64,000 nucleotides of DNA from a virus. This document shows positions 63,410 to 64,000 of the stretch, in pieces. Under the pieces are notes generated by a model. It had not been told where the DNA came from and made no database searches. It worked only from the letters and a program-made list of their open reading frames with translations. The stretch is taken from IMG/VR virus record IMGVR_UViG_3300035681_000021, positions 1 through 64,000 of that record, one strand, 5' to 3'. A program made the translations under genes and the position numbers. Within the stretch, counting starts at the first letter, position 1; the number at the start of each line of letters is the position of its first letter.

Positions 63410-63928
63410 ATGGCAACAGTAATCGATGGTTCAGCAAGCGTCACGATCAACTCAGGTGCGGTACTGGGGATTACCTCTGGCACTGCTGTTGCCAGCACAT
63501 CAGGTACAAGCATTGACTTCACTTCTATCCCATCATGGGTGAAGCGGATTGTAGTTTTAGGTTCTGATGTATCAACAAACGGGACAACTTCACTTCTTTT
63601 GCAAATTGGAGACGGTTCTGTTAACACATCTGGATATGTAGGCGGTAACTTTGGTAACACAAACCAAGCAACAACAAGTACTGCTGGTGCAGTTTTAATG
63701 CAGACTACAAACACAGCAACTAACAGTTATGCGTTCGCAGCTACATTTACATTACAGACAGCAAATAAATGGTTAATTTCAGGAACAAACGCTAGAAACG
63801 ATGGAGCTGTTTGGTATGTTTCATCATATAAATCATTAACAGGAACTCTCGACAGAGTACGAATCACAACCGTTAACGGCACTGACACCTTTGACGCTGG
63901 TTCAATCAACATCATGTATGAAGGATAA
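63410..63928 (+). CDS. Tail-fibre tip-like protein, tandem copy 2
   Basis: A 172-residue protein: ATVIDGSASVTINSGAVLGI, then ITSGTAVASTSGTSIDFTSI, PSWVKRIVVLGSDVSTNGTT and an end VRITTVNGTDTFDAGSINIM then YEG. The core and the last 24 residues are nearly identical to the previous gene, while the N-terminus and the middle differ. A tandem duplication followed by divergence in the exposed part is the likely history. It starts two bases after the previous stop. Confidence 0.65.
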   Translation: MATVIDGSASVTINSGAVLGITSGTAVASTSGTSIDFTSIPSWVKRIVVLGSDVSTNGTTSLLLQIGDGSVNTSGYVGGNFGNTNQATTSTAGAVLMQTTNTATNSYAFAATFTLQTANKWLISGTNARNDGAVWYVSSYKSLTGTLDRVRITTVNGTDTFDAGSINIMYEG

Positions 63929-63931
63929 AAA

Positions 63932-64000
63932 ATGACACACAGAATCGTAGTAAATGTAGAAACAGGCGTGACCACACAAGTTGAGTACACACCTGAAGAA
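63932..64000 (+). CDS. Partial gene cut by window end
   Basis: The first 23 codons (MTHRIVVNVETGVTTQVEYT, PEE) are open to the last base of the window. The VVNVETGVTTQVEYTPEE pattern is common at the start of small phage proteins next to fibre genes, probably chaperones or tail-associated. The rest lies outside the window. If the genome is circularly permuted, the lysis cassette at base 1 may follow not far downstream. Confidence 0.6.
   Translation, partial: MTHRIVVNVETGVTTQVEYTPEE

Overview
This window is most of the genome of a tailed double-stranded DNA phage with podovirus-like features. The lysis genes include an Rz/Rz1 spanin pair, so the host is very likely Gram-negative. The gene style resembles uncultured aquatic phages, with small basic proteins carrying GGK-type motifs, a P22-like portal and hub, and T7-like internal virion proteins. 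A betaproteobacterial freshwater host is only a guess. No integrase, tRNA or bacterial gene is visible.

Layout. (1) 1-18.2 kb, rightward: holin-like protein, nested Rz/Rz1 spanins, M15 peptidase endolysin, a P22 gp10-like tail hub, small virion proteins, then a string of probable internal (ejection) proteins. The string ends in a 3118-residue polyvalent protein with a zincin motif, an ADP-ribosyltransferase-like domain and a C-terminal LPD38-like region. (2) 18.1-41.3 kb, leftward: the early/replication arm, read from about 41.3 kb down to 18.1 kb. It starts with many very small genes, a candidate origin/control region at 40.0-40.4 kb and a palindromic repeat family. It continues with a MoxR-type AAA ATPase plus VWA/metallopeptidase module, and then a replication set: VRR-NUC, family A DNA polymerase, Cas4-like nuclease, HNH protein, SNF2 helicase, Gp157-like protein, putative SSB and primase-helicase. 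The two arms converge with an 80-base 3' overlap. (3) 41.25-41.72 kb: divergent control region with a leftward promoter, a leader terminator and operator-like palindromes. (4) 41.7-64 kb, rightward: terminase, portal, GroES-like chaperonin, scaffold, major capsid protein, small basic proteins, adaptors, then many tail-fibre genes including several duplicated families.

The tail-fibre end at 64 kb would run into the lysis cassette at base 1 if the genome is circularly permuted. On that reading all late genes form one rightward block interrupted only by the early arm. Genes are tightly packed, with many ATGA-type stop/start overlaps that imply translational coupling.

The observations I rate highest are the giant polyvalent ejection protein, the 27-base palindrome family, the 40.0-40.4 kb inverted-repeat region, a predicted pseudoknot RNA at 29.6-29.77 kb, the MoxR/VWA module, and a GG[KIL]-type motif recurring in otherwise unrelated virion proteins. 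All functions are read by eye from motifs and context; no database search was run.
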